From: Elephas maximus indicus
Lineage: Eukaryota; Chordata; Mammalia; Proboscidea; Elephantidae
DNA: 64,000 nucleotides
Assembly: GCF_024166365.1 (NCBI RefSeq)
Contig: NC_064822.1
Span: 109,736,823-109,800,822, forward strand
Direction: 5' to 3'
Positions 37,838 to 51,519 of this stretch are shown piece by piece. Position 1 is the first letter of the stretch, and each line of letters opens with the position of its first letter. The position numbers and the translations under genes are program-made. A model generated the notes under the pieces. It saw only the letters and a list, made by a program, of their open reading frames with translations. It ran no database searches and was not told the origin of the DNA.

Positions 37838-38277
37838 AACAGTTTTCAACACTGGTGGAGATTTTGCCCCCTCCCCATCACATCTGGCAAGGTCTGGAGA
37901 AATTTTGGTGGTCAGAACTGGGGGTGGGGAGGAGCATAGGTGACTTGCTACTGGCATCTAGTGGATAGAAGCCAAAGATGCTGCTGAACATTCTACAATA
38001 CACAGGTCGGAAAAAAAACACACAACAACAAACCTGTTGGCATTGAGTCATTATGACCCAATAGGACAGACTAGAATTGCCCACACGGTTTCCAAGGCTG
38101 TAACCTTTGAAGAAACAGACTGCCATGAAGCGGCTGGTGGGTTTGAACCGCCAACCTCTTGGTTGGCAGCTGAGCTCGTAACCACTGCGTTACCAGGGCA
38201 CGCGCAGGACAGCCCCCCCACAATAAAGAATCATCCAGATCAAAATGTCAATAGTGCTAAGGTTGAGAAACCCTGTT
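37838..38277 (+). mobile_element. MER5A-type hAT MITE, split by an AfroSINE
   Basis: Left part 'acaacagttttcaacactgg' to 'ctacaatacacagg' and right part 'ggacagccccccacaataaa' to 'ggttgagaaaccctg' together match the MER5A consensus as remembered, with CAGTGGTTCTCAACC-like termini. Confidence 0.8.
38010..38199 (-). repeat. AfroSINE inserted in MER5A
   Basis: 'aacctgttggcattgagtca' to 'actgcgttaccagggc', long subtype. The flanking MER5A is interrupted at 'cacagg', with a similar 'cgcagg' on the far side. Confidence 0.85.
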
Positions 38278-38928
38278 TTAGGTCAAGATTGTACTCTTTC
38301 TAAACCTAAATAAATTGGGGACAAACACCCTAAACTCAGCTCACTTCAGTTCTTACAAGCTAAGCAACTGCATCGTACCATATCTACAGATAGAATTATA
38401 ACTTTGTTGTTTTGCAAGTGCCAGAGAATGTGAAATCTCTGTTCATTATGAGTTCAAGGAAAATAATTTTTCATTTTGGGGGAGCAGTAAGTAGGAAAAG
38501 TATCTAAAGTGTACCTCATATGCAGTCAAGTTTATCACCATACACTACCTAGTATTTTTCTCTCGACTTAAATAAATCAGTGAATAATAAAGCAGTAAAG
38601 AGTCTGATACAGCCAATATGTAATGAAAATTTATATATTTTTCCAAAACATCCTGGAATAAACATTGCTTCATAGATGGGTCCTGTTTAAAAAAAAAAAA
38701 AAAAACTAGAAGAAAATATAATGAATAGGCAATGAGGTATCCAGGTGATGTATGGGTCTTCCTGTCCCCAACACCTAAATATAACCCTCCTTAAGCAGCT
38801 TCCTTCTTCTCCATATTCAGACATCGTCAAAGGAATAACAAAGAGAGACTAAAAATCTTTAAAAGTGTGGGAAGAAAAAAAAGGATATAGGGACAAAAAT
38901 TCCTCAGAGACTAAGATATAGGCATTAA

Positions 38929-39128
38929 CCAAACCCCTTGCTGTCAAGTCGATTCTGACTCATAACAATCCTGTGATCCTATTAAAAAAAAAAAAAAAAA
39001 ACTAGTGTGATCCTATAGAACAGAGTAAAACCACCCCATAGAGTTTCCAAGGAGTGCCTAGTGGATTTGAACTGCTGACTTTTTGGTTAGCAGCTGTAGC
39101 TTCTAACCACTACGCCAGCAGGGTTTCC
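38929..39128 (-). repeat. AfroSINE containing an A17 insertion
   Basis: The short-subtype SINE is interrupted at 38983-39005 by an A-tract flanked by TGTGATCCTAT direct repeats (38972-38982 and 39006-39016). Confidence 0.85.
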
Positions 39129-39379
39129 AAAATATAGGCATCGGAGACATAGAAAAAGCTTGTAAAGTGCTTAGCACATACTAAGTCCTCAAAAAAAGTT
39201 ACCTATTATTTTCACACCAAGAATCACTTCAGATAAAGGTCTGCCTTGAGCATTATGCCCTGTTAAGAATCACCTATATGGGATCAAAGTGACAACAGCA
39301 ACTTAAAAGATTAGATAAAAACCTTAGGATGCAGTGAATTTATGTTGAGAGAGGAACAACTCAAAGAAGGGGCGTGAGA

Positions 39380-39495
39380 ACAAGTTGCACAACTAGAGGA
39401 ATGTAACCGATGTCACTAAATTGTACATGCAGAAACTGTGGAATCGGGGTATGTTTTGCTATACATATTCACAACAATAAAATATATTAAAAAAA
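39380..39495 (+). repeat. Short L1-like 3' end
   Basis: 'gtaaccgatgtcactaaatt' to 'aacaataaaatatattaaaa', the same terminal type as the 18- and 21-kb copies. Confidence 0.5.
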
Positions 39496-40099
39496 ACTAA
39501 AATCAGAGCGCTTACCTCTAAAAACAAAAAGACTCACCTTAGTTCTTAAAGGAAAAACAAGACTCTTTAGAGGTGTAAGAAGGAAAGAAGTGGTGAGAAG
39601 TACCTGAATTACAATTGGAAACACAAAAAGAGCTACCTTTATTTTTCATTTAATCTTAATCACAATTATCCCTCCAAAGATTTAAATATTACAATTAAGA
39701 TCTAAGTGCCCACTGACCAACCCAACCCACCTCCATCCCACTATATCCCTGGAAGTAACACTTTGCTGTGTACCTTTCCACAACTTTTTCTGTGTATTTA
39801 CAGACAAATCTATTTGTCCATAGAAACGTGCATAATTTAGATTTTCCTCTGATGCCTGTCCAGGACAGCGTACAGAAGTTTCCCGTTCGTTTTAACAGTC
39901 ATCTAAAGAAGCTAGTTGCCCAAATCAAAATTTCTCTCCTGCTTCCCACAAAACCTAGTGTGATGGATGGTGGGATGTACCGATGTGGGAAAAAATGCCA
40001 AATTCAAGGCTTTCCTACCAGGGAGGTGTATGGGATGGAGGCTCAAGGCGCCGTTACAGAAGTCATTGTGGATAAAATATCCACTCCCACACACCGTCA

Positions 40100-41402
40100 C
40101 AGGCTTTGAATTCCCCTCCTTACAACCCCAAATGTAAGACTCCTTCTCTTGGAGCGCTGATTGGACGATTTGCCTACTGGCTTCAGATTTGGTCCATCCA
40201 TTTACCGCCCGACTCCCGCATTCCCAACTGGGGTCCGATCCCCGCTTCTCGGATGGAGCCCAACCTATCGCGCGCTTCGTGCTCATTGGTTCAGTAAGCC
40301 GCTACTCAGGAGGGGAAAACCCGCCCCCCACATTCCGAAGGCCCAAGGACCTATCAGTCGGTGGCTGAAGGCAGACCCAATTGGCCTATAACCTCGCCAG
40401 TCACACGCTTGGGTTGTACAGCTCCGACGAAGCCACATAGATTAAAACATCCCGCCCCCTACTCTTCTATTGGTTGGGCCAAATCGCCGCTCCCCCTCCG
40501 CTATCCCCCACCTCGCGGTCCATTCATTTCACACAATAACGGGCCCAGCTGAAATCCATTTAAGACCTCGTACGGGTAGGCAAGATTGTCTGGCACTTAC
40601 CAGCGATCGAGAGTGATCACTCAGGCTAACGTCTTTCCTGTTCCTCTGTGGCGAGGCCGGACCACAAGCCACCGCTGCCGCCGCCTTCTGCGCAACGCCA
40701 GCCGCCCGCCAAAACGGATCTTTCCCTGCGCCTGCGCGACCAATCCTGAGACCGGACCCTTTCTCCGCCCATTACGCCTGCGCATCTCCCGCCAGTACGC
40801 AGGCGCCGTAGGTTCACCGCCTCTCCCACCGCCATTTCACATGTTCCAAGTGGCAGCTGGAACTTCTTAGTGCGCCTGCGTAAACTCACCGTATTTTTTT
40901 TTTTTTTTAACATGCGCTGTGTAGGTAGTCTTCACCCCTCCCACCCGAAAGATTTTGTAACAGTCTAAATTCTTATCTAACGCACAAAAGTAAGCGTGCT
41001 TTGAAAAGGAATTGAATGTAATATTTGAAGAGTGGAGCGTCCAAAAGTTTAAATACGCTTAAGTACCTTCAAATATGAATGATAGGTCCGCTAGCCAATC
41101 AGACTAGTTAAGACATCACGACTCAGTAACCAATGAACTACAAGGGGTGGACACTGCGTAGACCGCCCAAACGGATGACGTTTCATAGCAGTGCGGCACC
41201 ATAGACCAATAGTAGGAGGAAGCTATTTCAAATGTCCAATCAGAACTAAGAAGGGGCGGTGTCTACCAATGCCGACAGCGAGGAGGCGGGATAAAAAAGA
41301 GAGGCCGTAGGTAGGCTGGCAGATACGTGCGGTAGGTTACTCCTTTCTGCTTGTGGACGCCGCCGAGGGAACATCGTTAAGTAACCTCTTCTTACTACCG
41401 TC
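40100..41402. promoter_or_regulatory. Divergent CBX5-HNRNPA1 promoter
   Basis: GC/CpG-rich, repeat-free DNA between the two head-to-head genes. ATTGG (CCAAT on minus) occurs at 40160, 40285, 40380 and 40469. CCAAT on plus occurs at 40740, 41095, 41130, 41216, 41236 and 41266. Also seen: GC boxes, an ATF/CREB-like GATGACGTTT at 41174-41183, four NRF1-like CGCCTGCG motifs, and a TATA-like GGATAAAAAAG at 41288-41298. The HNRNPA1 TSS is expected about 30 bp downstream, in the pyrimidine-rich TACTCCTTTCTG. The nearest HP1/hnRNP paralogues (CBX3-HNRNPA2B1) share this architecture. Confidence 0.85.
40601..40890 (-). other. CBX5: CBX5 5' non-coding first exon (TSS approximate)
   Basis: A strong minus-strand donor, CGCTG|GTAAGTGCC, lies at 40601/40600 in GC-rich DNA next to the HNRNPA1 promoter, where the CBX5 first exon is expected. 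The 5' limit is not determinable from sequence. A second donor-like ACG|GTGAGT near 40888 suggests alternative first exons. The region carries four CGCCTGCG-type NRF1 motifs. Confidence 0.6.
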
Positions 41403-45031
<3,629 letters not shown>

Positions 45032-45277
45032 TGACTGCCAGGTAAGTAAGCACCTTTTCGTGTTTTGACTTAATTTTTTTTATAATTGCAAATGAACCCA
45101 GTAACCCTAATGTAGCTGAGCATTGCAACATAGTTAATATAATTGCAGTAAAATTGTGGATGGATATTAAGTTAATATTCAGAATAGCAAAATTTGTGGG
45201 AAACAACTTGCTATTGGATTGTAGTCTTGAGTCTTAATATGTTTAGATTAACAACTTTATTCCATATTGTTCAACAG

Positions 45278-45612
45278 GAAACAAAGCTTAGCAGGAGAGG
45301 AGAGCCAGAGAAGTGACAGGGAAGCTACAGGTTACAACAGATTTGTGAACTCAGCCAAGCACAGTGGTGGCAGGGCCTAGCTGCTACAAAGAAGACATGT
45401 TTTAGACAATACTCATGTGTATGGGCAAAAAACTCGAGGACTGTATTTGTGACTAATTGTATAACAGGTTATTTTAGTTTCTGTTCTGTGGAAAGTGTAA
45501 AGCATTCCAACAAAGGGTTTTAATGTAGATTTTTTTTTTTTCACCCATGCTGTTGATTGCTAAATGTAATAGTCTGATCATGACGCTGAATAAATGTGTC
45601 TTTTTTTAAGTG
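45278..45612 (+). other. HNRNPA1: HNRNPA1 3'UTR exon with main poly(A) signal
   Basis: Acceptor TGTTCAACAG at 45277. AATAAA at 45589-45594 is followed by T-rich and GTGTGCTGTGT sequence, a classical cleavage context. A second AATAAA lies at 45971-45976. Confidence 0.8.
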
Positions 45613-47751
45613 TGCTGTGTAAAGTTAGTCTACTCTGAAGCCATCTTGATAAACTGGCCCGACAGTGTGAAGTTTAGAATTCCTTCAGGGTGATGCCAGG
45701 TTCCATTCAATATTTATTTACAACCTTAGAAGACTGCTTGGGGGCAGAGCGAAGCCATTGTCTTCAGAAACCTTGGTGTAGTTGAACTGACGGTTATTGA
45801 GTTGTGACCTGGAGTTCACCATTACAGTGGTCACCCAAGCAAAATTATGGGATTTATTTGGTTATAAAAATGATTGTTGGCACATCCTATGCAATATATC
45901 TAAATTGAATAACGGTACCAGACAAAACTAGATGGGATTGAAACTTATGTATCCATTATCGTGTGTAATCAATAAACGATTTAATATCTTGAATGATATG
46001 ACAACTGTATGGATTTGGGACTGGCAGAGATTTGGACGTACCCTACCCACTATCCCTGAGCAATGTTGAATGCCCTTCCAAATTCTCGTTCAAAACTCTG
46101 CCAGAGAATAGAGACCAGCTGGCTAATGGCTACCCCTTAAGTCCACAGATTAGAAGCATTGGGAGAGACCTTTTTAGAATAAGACCAGTACCAAATTTTA
46201 TTCTCAACATTAAGAAATAGGTTTACATTAAAGGAAAACTGCAGTTTTTTTTTTACTGGGTTGTGGTTGGGTGAATCTTTGTATAGATTAAGCACAGTTC
46301 GCTGGAAGTTTAAAAAATTAGTAACGGTAAAGAACATAGTTGTTAGCCATATAAATTTGTCTTAACTGCAGTTTTCCTTTAAATATGGCACAGGAGCACA
46401 CAACCATCTTGAAGTGTTAATTGTATAGAAAATGATTCTTAAATCTTCGATTGGTTACTTAATATCCGATAATTGTTATTTGTACGTAGGTTCTTCTGAA
46501 CCTTCATTTTGGTGCCCTCTCAATTTCAGTGCCATTGTACCTAGTAGTAATAGAGCTTGTCAATCAATAGGACTGTGTATTTCATCCCATGGGTGTGTTG
46601 CTTAAAGTTTGGGGAGGAGGGTGGAGGGGGGGTGGGAGGTGGTGGATGGGGGGGAAGCATGGATGATAGTTCCGTGGGTTTGGTATTGGCTGAGTTTGCA
46701 ATAGCAGGTGAAACCTTAACTGTTGAGGGAGTTTGCAGATACCTCAGGACTCCTGACAATGCCTTTAAAGATCCAGGAGAGATGTTCAGCTACTAGGAAC
46801 TGCTAGCAAGTAATAGCGCGAATGGCTCCGAGCTCAGACACTCTACAGCTGAGAGTAGACACTTGTGGTATGTGAAGTACAGATAAGCCAGGGGCAGGCA
46901 CGGCTCGCTCCATGAAAGCTAGGAGGGAGTGAAGTTTCAGTGACCATCGCAAGGAAGGAGGCAGACAAGAGTAAGGCACACACCTGACTCTTAGGACTAG
47001 CAGTCAGAACCAGAAGGAAAGGTTTTATTGCTATGCTGGTAGGTAAGAACAGATTTTACTTACATCCATATAGTTATCTAAAATCCAATTTTCTGTTAAA
47101 TGCTTCTTACTATATTGAGCCAAAAAAAAAACTAGTCCGGTTAAGCTGAACTTGGTTTTTCTGGAGATGAACTGTAAATCAATGCCCTAGTCTTGCTGGC
47201 TCTCAATTGAAAGAAGTGAGCACTTAAATTATTTCTACTGTAATTAAATTACTTACACTGTGATATATTTTTACCCTTTAATTTTGATTTTTACTTTCCT
47301 TTTACCTCTTAAAATAACGGCTCAAAGTAATGCATTACGATCTTTTCCCCAAAATGATTATGGGAGGGTGGGTGGGCCATTAATGGGAGGGGGAGGATTT
47401 AGCTTGAGATGGGATTTGGTCCAGAAAAAAAGCTAGTTCTAAAGGTTGTCTACTTTTCTAGGGAAGAATCTGCTACTGCAGGCTTTCGGCTCTATTAAAA
47501 AAAAAAAAAAAAGCAAAAAATAAAACCCCAGTAATCTCTTCTGTCCAAGCTAAAAGGTAAGTTTTGTTTTTTTTTTTTAATCTCAGTACTTCCATAGTGT
47601 GAAGTAAGAATGGCAAACTGCCTTTCAGAACCAAGAATGCTTTCATAATCTGGTCGTATAGTAAAACTATATTTCCAGGAAAGAGAATGGAGTTGTGGAA
47701 TTCCTTAGCTCTGCTTATGTAAGTGCTTAATGACATTTTCTCCTTTTGCAG
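45613..47751 (+). other. Extended HNRNPA1 3' region, no coding gene
   Basis: Repeat-poor, AT-moderate DNA downstream of the main poly(A) signal. It holds a 19-bp inverted repeat (46228-46382), two G-rich runs (46611-46654 and 47362-47393) and poly-A/T tracts near 47490-47580. It may be transcribed as a long 3'UTR. Confidence 0.5.
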
Positions 47752-47890
47752 GAACATCCTTGTGAGGACAGCCTTTATCTGAGCTACTGTGCCCTTCATT
47801 CTCACTGCCATGCAGTTCATGTTAGCTGCTATGCAGTTGAAGTCATTCAGTTTTGTGAATGGATTTTTAATAAATTGCCTTCAATTTTGT
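47752..47890 (+). other. HNRNPA1: Candidate distal 3' terminal exon / poly(A) site of HNRNPA1
   Basis: A good acceptor (pyrimidine tract then TTTTGCAG, ending 47751) precedes 120 nt ending in AATAAA at 47869-47874 with a T/GT-rich downstream region. The human gene extends a similar distance past its stop as I recall, so this may be a spliced or read-through distal 3'UTR. No coding potential is seen. Confidence 0.4.
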
Positions 47891-49062
47891 TCCATGTCTG
47901 TTTCTCTTTTTTCTGTTTATGGCAAATGAGATGCTGCACATTATTTCCCATTTCAAGTTTGGGCATGATAATTAGTCTTGTTTAACAGTCAAAGCCCCTG
48001 TGCCCCTACTCCTTACTGGTGCTTCTTTGGAGCCTTAAAATTAGTTTGTCCCATCGCACATCATGGTTTTAGTGAAAGTAGGGAAACCAGCTCCAACTGT
48101 AGGAGGACCTTGGCCCAGTATAAGTAAGCCGTTAACTGTCTTGCTCCACTTGAGCATGTTACTTTGTTAGCTCCCCTGGCAATGGAAGAACAAGTTATAA
48201 AACAAGCTAACAGCTGTCATTGAGCGTCAGTGAGTCTCTTCTGGGAGTTTTGCTTATAAGCTGTTAAGTTCTGGAGGGGTATAATGGGTCTCATCATAGT
48301 GAACAAACTGTATTTATTGGCCAGCTGTTTCAGAGCCTTAAGGGGATGAGCGGACTGTAGAAGAGAAACCTTAGTTTCTCTAAGGTAATCATTTTAAATG
48401 CAGTTGCTTACCACCTTCAAGAAAGGGTCATCCAGCCTCAATTTTAAACTAGCAAAAGCTAGGTTCTCTTGTGATTATAAGGGGTCGGGGCGGGGGGCAG
48501 ATTTGCCTCTATGCTAATGTGACATACCCCCTGTATAGGATTATGTTGTTCATGAGCCCCATATACCACTTGAGTGATTTCAGGGATCTCGGGTCTTACA
48601 TGTTTCCAACAAGTTTGCTACAGAGATCTTGGTGAAGACTGGTGTTGCTCATTCAAGATTTCAAGAAGTTGCTTCCCTTAGGTATCAGGAAACAGCAGTC
48701 TTAATGCTGGGATTCTGATAAGAATCTACGATTTTAACTGTTAATGTTTTTTACAAGAGGCTTCTATTTTGGGCAATCTAGGCTTTTTGGAGGGATAGAG
48801 CAACTCTAAGCCACCAAACACCAGTTGCCCTTGAGCCACTTCCTACTCATGGTGTCCTGCTTGTGTATCAAAGTAGACCTGTGCTGTGTAGGTTGAATTT
48901 AAAGTGCATTGCCAGGCCTTTCTCCTGAGGCTCCTCTGGGTGTACTCAAGCCTTCATCCTTTCAGTTACCAACTGAGCATGTTAACAGATGACTGCATGA
49001 GTTTTCTGAAACTTGGAAGTTTGTTACTATCCAGTTACACTCCCTATACTTCATGCTTTACA

Positions 49063-49444
49063 CAAAAAAACCTGTTGGCTTGGGTGGATTCTGACTCTGA
49101 CCTTATAGGACAGAACTGCCCCATGGAGTTTTCAAAGCTGTATAGTCTTTACAGGGAGAAGCCCTGGTGGTGCAGTGGTTAAGCAAGCACTTGGCTGCTA
49201 ACCAAAAGGTAGGCAGTTTGAACCCACCAGCTGCTCAGCAGGAGAAAGGTTTGGTGGTTTTCTCCTGTAAAGATTACAGCCTTGGAAACCCTATGGGGTA
49301 CTTCTGCTCTATTGGGTCACTGAGTCAGAATTAGCCTGAAGGCAATGACTAATCTTTACTGAAGTAGACTGCCATATCCCCTGTGGTTTTGAACCACTGA
49401 CCTTTTGGTTAGCAGAGTGCTTAAGCACTGTACCACCAGGGCTG
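49063..49444 (-). repeat. AfroSINE (outer copy), split by a second AfroSINE
   Basis: Outer minus copy 49063-49152 plus 49350-49444 ('taatctttactgaagtagac' to 'ctgtaccaccagggctgc'). Confidence 0.85.
49160..49349 (+). repeat. AfroSINE (inner copy), nested
   Basis: Full head AGCCCTGGTGGTGCAGTGG, B-box 'ggcagtttgaaccc', tail to 'cctgaaggcaatgac'. Target duplication TAGTCTTTAC/TAATCTTTAC at 49143 and 49350. Close to consensus, hence young. Confidence 0.9.
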
Positions 49445-49884
49445 CTTACACTTAAGATTACTAAAGGAAAATTCTATATTTTATACATAAGGAAATAGAC
49501 TTGTCTAAGTTTCAGCAACCACTGGATCACAAAACCCAGGTCCCTCTGGCTCTAAAGCCATGTTCTACTTTTTGTTTTAGGTCAGTGCATATCAAACTAC
49601 AGCTAGGCCAGATTGTGCGTGTGGTACACGTAGTCCCCAGCTTAAGATGTGTTTATGGTGAACCACACTCAGGATTTTTTTTATATCTTATATTTAGTAG
49701 TGTATACCATATACAATGTAGCAGAATGTAATTTGCTGTTATTCTCAGATGTTCACTTGAAGATGTTCAATGTTATGATTTGTAAAGATACTGATAATAA
49801 AAGGCAATAATGAATGCCAAAAAAACTGAGCTATTCGACTTAATGACTGAGTCATCAGAATGGAACAAGTTGGGGACTACCTGT

Positions 49885-49995
49885 ATATAAATGTGATCTC
49901 CATGAGAACAGGGCATTGTTTCTCCTCTTCACTGTATCTCTAATTATTAAAATAGCTAACTACAGCTTACTCAATATTTGTTGAATGAATGCCTA
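49885..49995 (+). repeat. L2 3' end
   Basis: 'gatctccatgagaacagggc', 'ttcactgtatctctaa' and 'tcaatatttgttgaatgaat', the L2 terminal motif. Confidence 0.7.
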
Positions 49996-51169
49996 AATTT
50001 GCCTTTGAATTACAACCCATTGTGAGCTTGGTTACAATAAAAATCAACCCTGAGTATCTGATGTCCCTTAGGTGAGATGAACTAATAATTTCTGAACTGC
50101 TGGTCCCAAGTGCTATCCTTCACAGCATGATCCCACATTTTGAATTTTTGAGAGAACATAAGTTGGTAAGTTGCCTGAACATTGAAGTCTTCAAATCTAC
50201 TAGAAACTTCAAGTTCCTATTAAACCCAGACCGTGTGTTTTCAGAATTTGCAGATGTGGAGATATCACATCTCCCTTAATCATTTCTATGCTTTTTGGTC
50301 TCAACATCTGTGATGTCTCTATCAAGAAACTTTGAAGTAAGGTTTCCCTGCTACAATGGAGCTAGTAAAATTGAATAGAAACGTAGAAGTAAAATACTCT
50401 GAAGAGGTTCAGTGATTGGGAAGATTGGAAACCACCCAACTCCAAGCAAGGAGGAGGTGTGGTATCAGGGAGAATTGATTTTGATTGATATGACTAAGCA
50501 ATCCAAATCAATTGTATTCTCTTTCCAAATTAATAAAAGGCACATCTTCAAGGATCTAGAAAAGGGAGTTCAAAGCAAGAATTAGGTAGTGTTTGTCCAA
50601 CGTAACCAGAGAGAAAACTTCACAGGAATGGATATTATACTCCATTGTGAAGCCGGTTTCACCAAGGCCTGGGTGTGAAATCCTCAGAAACTTGGTTTCT
50701 GATCAAATTCTCATTTCAATCCAGAGCAGCTCACTCAGTCTTCTGAGAAAGTGTTAGAAAAGTGGGGAGGGTAAGAACAGATGAAAGGCATTCTAGACTT
50801 TCTTGTGCTCTAAGAATTGAGAGGAGCAAACCTAAACCCCAGAGCCCTTGCAGAGAGTGTACCCAGCTTTGGCAACTCTCCTAGCTTTATAAATAGGGGA
50901 CCACCAGGGAGTGTGGGGTTCCTTAGATCATTCTCCTTGGCTCTGAAAAGGGAGATGAAAGTGACAGAGCTTCATACCGCTTGAGGCCAAACTTTGTGTG
51001 TACTTCTCTCCTCATTTGACACCCCCTCTCTTTCTCCCAAACAGAGCTCACAGGTGAGAGACATGAGCTTGGCAGGATCCCTTCCCACCCCAACAAGCAG
51101 TAAACTCCAAGGGGTGCTCAGCTTCATCACCCTCCCTAGAGAAGAAAGACACACGGAAGTATATTTCTG

Positions 51170-51519
51170 CAGAGCACTTTATAGACCAAATGTTAGACAA
51201 GACCTGGAGGATGGAAACCTGGGAAACTGAGTCACAGAAGAGCGTTTCCAGCCTCCCCTCACATACTGGCCTCAAGGTGAACACACCCTAAACAAAAAAA
51301 CAAACCCAGTGCCATCAAGTTGATTCCGACTCATAGCGACCCTATAGGGGTCGCTATGAGTCTATGAGAACACACCCTAGAGCCTCTAAATGCCAGGTGT
51401 GCCCATTGTCCACTCTAGTCTAGAAAACTCAGTTTCTTCCAGGCTCAGGGTTAGAGAGTACCTTTATCAGAGGAGAATGAAAGAAATCCTCATTACCAGT
51501 CCCACCCTTCTGGGTCAGG
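51170..51519 (-). other. NFE2: Presumed NFE2 3'UTR
   Basis: No minus-strand AATAAA is seen within 350 nt of the stop. The variant TATAAA (plus TTTATA at 51179-51184) is the best candidate. The stretch includes an AfroSINE fragment and a perfect 15-bp fold-back (51328-51362), plus a TGAGTCA at 51227-51233. Confidence 0.35.
51293..51362 (-). repeat. Truncated AfroSINE ending in a fold-back
   Basis: Only the tail segment ('aacccagtgccatcaagttg' to 'gcgaccctatagg') is present. It is followed at once by its own inverted copy, forming a 15-bp perfect stem (51328-51342 with 51348-51362). Confidence 0.85.

Larger units (their letters stand above)
26130..39500 (-). other. CBX5 intron 1 (upper part)
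   Basis: No exon supported. Holds AfroSINEs, an antisense L1, an MLT1-like LTR, a MER5A and MIR fragments (about 34060-34140, 35345-35460), plus poly-A/T tracts. Confidence 0.65.
47891..51169. other. HNRNPA1-NFE2 intergenic region
   Basis: No gene recognised. Contents: nested AfroSINEs (49063-49444), a MIR-like 3' fragment (about 49445-49560), an L2 3' end (about 49885-49995), and an AP-1/NF-E2-like TGACTGAGTCATC at 49844-49856. Confidence 0.6.

Noticed and set aside
40106-40913. Several open frames in the CpG-rich promoter on both strands
   Set aside because: GC-rich DNA is stop-poor. No domain similarity, and the region is the 5' non-coding part of two genes.
46557-46796. 79-codon frame across the G-rich run
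   Set aside because: Glycine-rich translation comes from the G-tract; it lies in the 3' region of HNRNPA1.
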